This document shows positions 62,001-64,000 of a stretch of 64,000 nucleotides of DNA, one piece after another. Within the stretch, counting starts at the first letter, position 1, and each line of letters begins with the position of its first letter. The notes under the pieces were generated by a model that saw only the letters and a list, made by a program, of their open reading frames with translations, was not told the DNA's origin and searched no databases. The stretch is from NCBI GenBank assembly GCA_036925085.1, contig JAUPFP010000008.1:6882777-6946776 (forward strand), given 5' to 3'. A program made the position numbers and the translations under genes. This DNA is from Brachycybe producta. Taxonomy: Eukaryota; Arthropoda; Diplopoda; Playtdesmida; Andrognathidae.

Positions 62001-62215
62001 GTATATGTATATGTATATTGTATACTGCACCATGTATAAATATAAGCACTTGTTAAGAGGTGTTAGGGTTTTATCCGAAGGTGATGAACGAAACGTGATT
62101 TTACCCTTGAAAGCTCCTCCAATTTAACACGTGTTTCATCCAGGCTTTTTCTTTCCACATGATTATGAGGAGTATGAGCTAACAATTCGTGGATGGTGAT
62201 TATATAGCGTGGAAT
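56048..62215 (-). CDS. RASGRF: RASGRF, Ras/Rho guanine nucleotide exchange factor (5' partial)
   Basis: Seventeen exons: 62215-62105, 61722-61605, 61513-61356, 60734-60656, 60570-60383, 60284-60126, 60052-59859, 59778-59540, 59137-58488, 58419-58002, 57904-57597, 57534-57437, 57335-57053, 56989-56910, 56602-56485, 56409-56341, 56167-56048. All phases agree, giving 1,129 residues to TGA. Order: end of the DH domain ([20 protein letters not shown]); C-terminal PH domain ([17 protein letters not shown] ... [12 protein letters not shown]); REM region ([20 protein letters not shown], then [18 protein letters not shown]); CDC25 domain ([51 protein letters not shown]). Between the REM parts is a long Ser/Ala/Pro-rich linker, as in vertebrate RASGRF1/2. 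It activates Ras, and Rac via DH-PH, downstream of calcium. The donor of the eighth exon is ambiguous (three in-phase choices). The N-terminal PH, IQ and most of DH lie past the right edge. Confidence 0.96.
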
Positions 62216-62562
62216 CTAAGGAAGAAAAGAAAAAACAAAGGAGTAGAAAAATAAAACAGGATTTTCAGATTCTACTAGAATAGAAAAAAGGAGTTTTTAG
62301 ATGTTTTAAACATATTTTATGAAAAGCTAATAATAGTACTTTTTTGATTATTTATTTTGCTTTTTAAAGTAGCATCATTAATAGAAAAAAAACAACAACA
62401 ACTAGAAAGTGTTTTAGAAACTAGAATGTTATCATCCGAATCAGTTACTAGTCTTTCATAATGTTGTCCCTGAAAATCAAAGGCAGCAAACTGTACATAA
62501 AACATATTCTGTAAAAATGTTTCTTTTAGGAAATATTCTTTGAAAGAGTGAGGAATTTTTAA
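62216..62562. other. RASGRF intron, no exon seen
   Basis: AT-rich. An acceptor-like sequence on the minus strand near 62470 is followed by a short open frame that matches no RASGRF segment I know. Confidence 0.6.
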
Positions 62563-62706
62563 GGTACGTTTCCACTTGTGACTGACAATAAAAACTTTGT
62601 TTAGAAAATGTTGCAAAAGTAGTTAAAATGTTGCTGAGCCGATATTGCAAGCGCCCACTTCAAAACTCCCATGAAAATGTTTACAGACTAGAGTGGAAAC
62701 AGTACT
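62563..62706. mobile_element. TTAA-flanked MITE
   Basis: Flanked by TTAA on both sides (62559-62562, 62707-62710). Inverted ends GGTACGTTTCCACTTGTGAC and AGTACTGTTTCCACTCTAGT. TTAA targets are typical of piggyBac-type transposition. 144 bp, non-coding, inside a RASGRF intron. Confidence 0.68.
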
Positions 62707-62710
62707 TTAA

Positions 62711-64000
62711 ATACACCGATGAATTTGTGAGAAGGAACAAAATCTAAAGATTTTTTTTTTATCATGAAATTTTATTTCATGATAAACAAAAATATTAAGT
62801 GCTGTTTTTACTCATTAATTTTTCATTTTTTTGTAGTTTAATTTTGAATTACACCTGTAGCTTCTTTTGTAAACGTTTCTTATTTATACCTTTGTTAAAT
62901 CTTAATTAATGATACTCTGAGATTGATGCTGAAGCTTTTTTATTCACATTTTTGAAAATTCTAGTTTGACAACAGAAAACATATGGAAATGCAAAAACTA
63001 ATACACATAAAACGCAATCACGCATAGAAATACAGGCCAACAAGGACAATAAGAGAGCCACAAAGACATAACACATAAGACGGAACAGTGGCGTAGGTCT
63101 AGCGCCAAAAATGAACGCCAAATATTTGGCGTTTGTTCAATTTGGCACTTAATCAATCACCTCAAATAAAGACAACCCTATAAAGAGAAAAAGCACACGT
63201 AGTCACATAACATGCTTGTTGTGCACTTGTCACATATTTTACCTTGAACTCGGTACAGGGTTCAAGGTGAAATGTGTGTGTGTGTGTGTGGAACCGGCTT
63301 TCTACAAAAAAAACACGCAATAACACAGTACATATTATGACATCCTTAAACAAACAAATACAAAAACAATACACAAAAAAACAAATGCAAACACAAACTT
63401 ACTTGCAACAAAAACATGCACAGTGCAAAATGCAACCTCTAATAATACAAACACTTGTTTTGTACTTTTTGTTTTTCATCTATGGTGTCATTTTTGTTTT
63501 GAGTGTTGAGCAACAGATCGTTCTCTCCATCAATGTAACACAAAAGTACGTTTGATTTTTTTTCTCTCTCTCTCTTTCTTTCTATCTTTATCATACAGGC
63601 GTTTGAATTGATAAATGTGACTATAAAGCAACTAAAAACATATTCTGGGCTTCATTGAACGCCATTATTATAACTAAAAATATATTGCTTACAGTTTCCA
63701 AATTAGAAAAAAAACCCAGCAAAATGAAAATGATGAGAAAAGATCAAACACAAGAGCATCACCATCATCATCATTTAATAAAAAAATCGACATTTATAGA
63801 CCCTTAGCTTCACTTTTTTCTTCTTCTTCTTCTTCTCTGAATCTCATCTTAATTCATTTCTCAAATGGGCTGCGATCTACTTGAGAAGTGACCAAATAGA
63901 TTCAACTTGTATGAAAATTAAAGTTCCATGTATTTTTTTTTTCTTTCTGATAAATCATGGAATGTCTAGAGAAAAAGAAAAGATTTAAAGAGAAAAGAAG
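62711..64000. other. Probable RASGRF intron
   Basis: AT-rich with a (TG)n run at about 63271-63290 and CTT runs near 63820. No exon of the DH domain could be recognised, so upstream exons lie outside the window. Confidence 0.65.

Noticed and set aside
62317-62616. Minus-strand ORF with an acceptor-like site, considered as an upstream RASGRF exon
   Set aside because: No similarity to the DH domain and it overlaps the TTAA-flanked MITE.

Overview
This window is nuclear DNA from an invertebrate animal. It is AT-rich, has many short introns with GT-AG (and several loose) splice sites, and carries conserved metazoan single-copy genes embedded among transposable elements. Orthologues of vertebrate RIOK2, POLK, NAA35 and RASGRF are clear. 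The phylum cannot be fixed from this window; a spiralian (mollusc- or annelid-like) genome is only a guess.

Layout. Positions 1-176 are a TA/TG microsatellite. 221-6808 is a complete LTR element on the minus strand with 766-bp LTRs about 98.6% identical, a tRNA-Ala-like primer site, a purine tract and a 4-bp ACTT duplication. It encodes only a spliced gag-like protein and no recognisable reverse transcriptase. Its leader carries an array of 72-nt units, each with a 16-nt palindrome. 6813-15645 is gene-poor, with microsatellites, a TA-flanked MITE, a near-perfect 48-bp hairpin and a TGTGTCAC-rich tract. 15646-25080 is a very young Ty3/gypsy element (882-bp LTRs, about two differences seen, TTAA duplication). 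Its Gag start codon lies inside the LTR, and a -1 frameshift cassette (T TTA AAC plus a predicted pseudoknot) joins Gag to Pol. One in-frame TGA precedes the protease, and Pol has a long C-terminal extension with membrane segments. 25081-37087 is largely non-coding, with a mariner-derived MITE, the first coding exon of a rhodopsin-class peptide GPCR (minus strand), an hAT-like MITE and short tandem repeats.

The gene-dense part starts at 37170. RIOK2 (+, 37170-39245) converges on POLK (-, 42069-39353); the two share a back-to-back polyadenylation motif. POLK diverges from NAA35 (+, 42437-46838) across a 367-bp promoter with a YY1-type motif, and the RIOK2 promoter carries a similar one. A HARBI1-like gene (+, 48870-50252) has kept a long open frame and an intron but has lost all three DDE positions, which suggests a domesticated transposase. 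After a non-coding stretch, RASGRF (-, 62215-56048) supplies 17 exons covering the end of the DH domain, the second PH domain, the REM region and the CDC25 RasGEF domain to its natural stop; its 5' exons lie beyond the right edge.

Functionally the host genes are housekeeping or signalling: 40S ribosome maturation (RIOK2), translesion DNA synthesis (POLK), N-terminal acetylation (NatC subunit NAA35) and Ras/Rho exchange (RASGRF). The most unusual content is in the two LTR elements and the catalytically dead HARBI1 relative.
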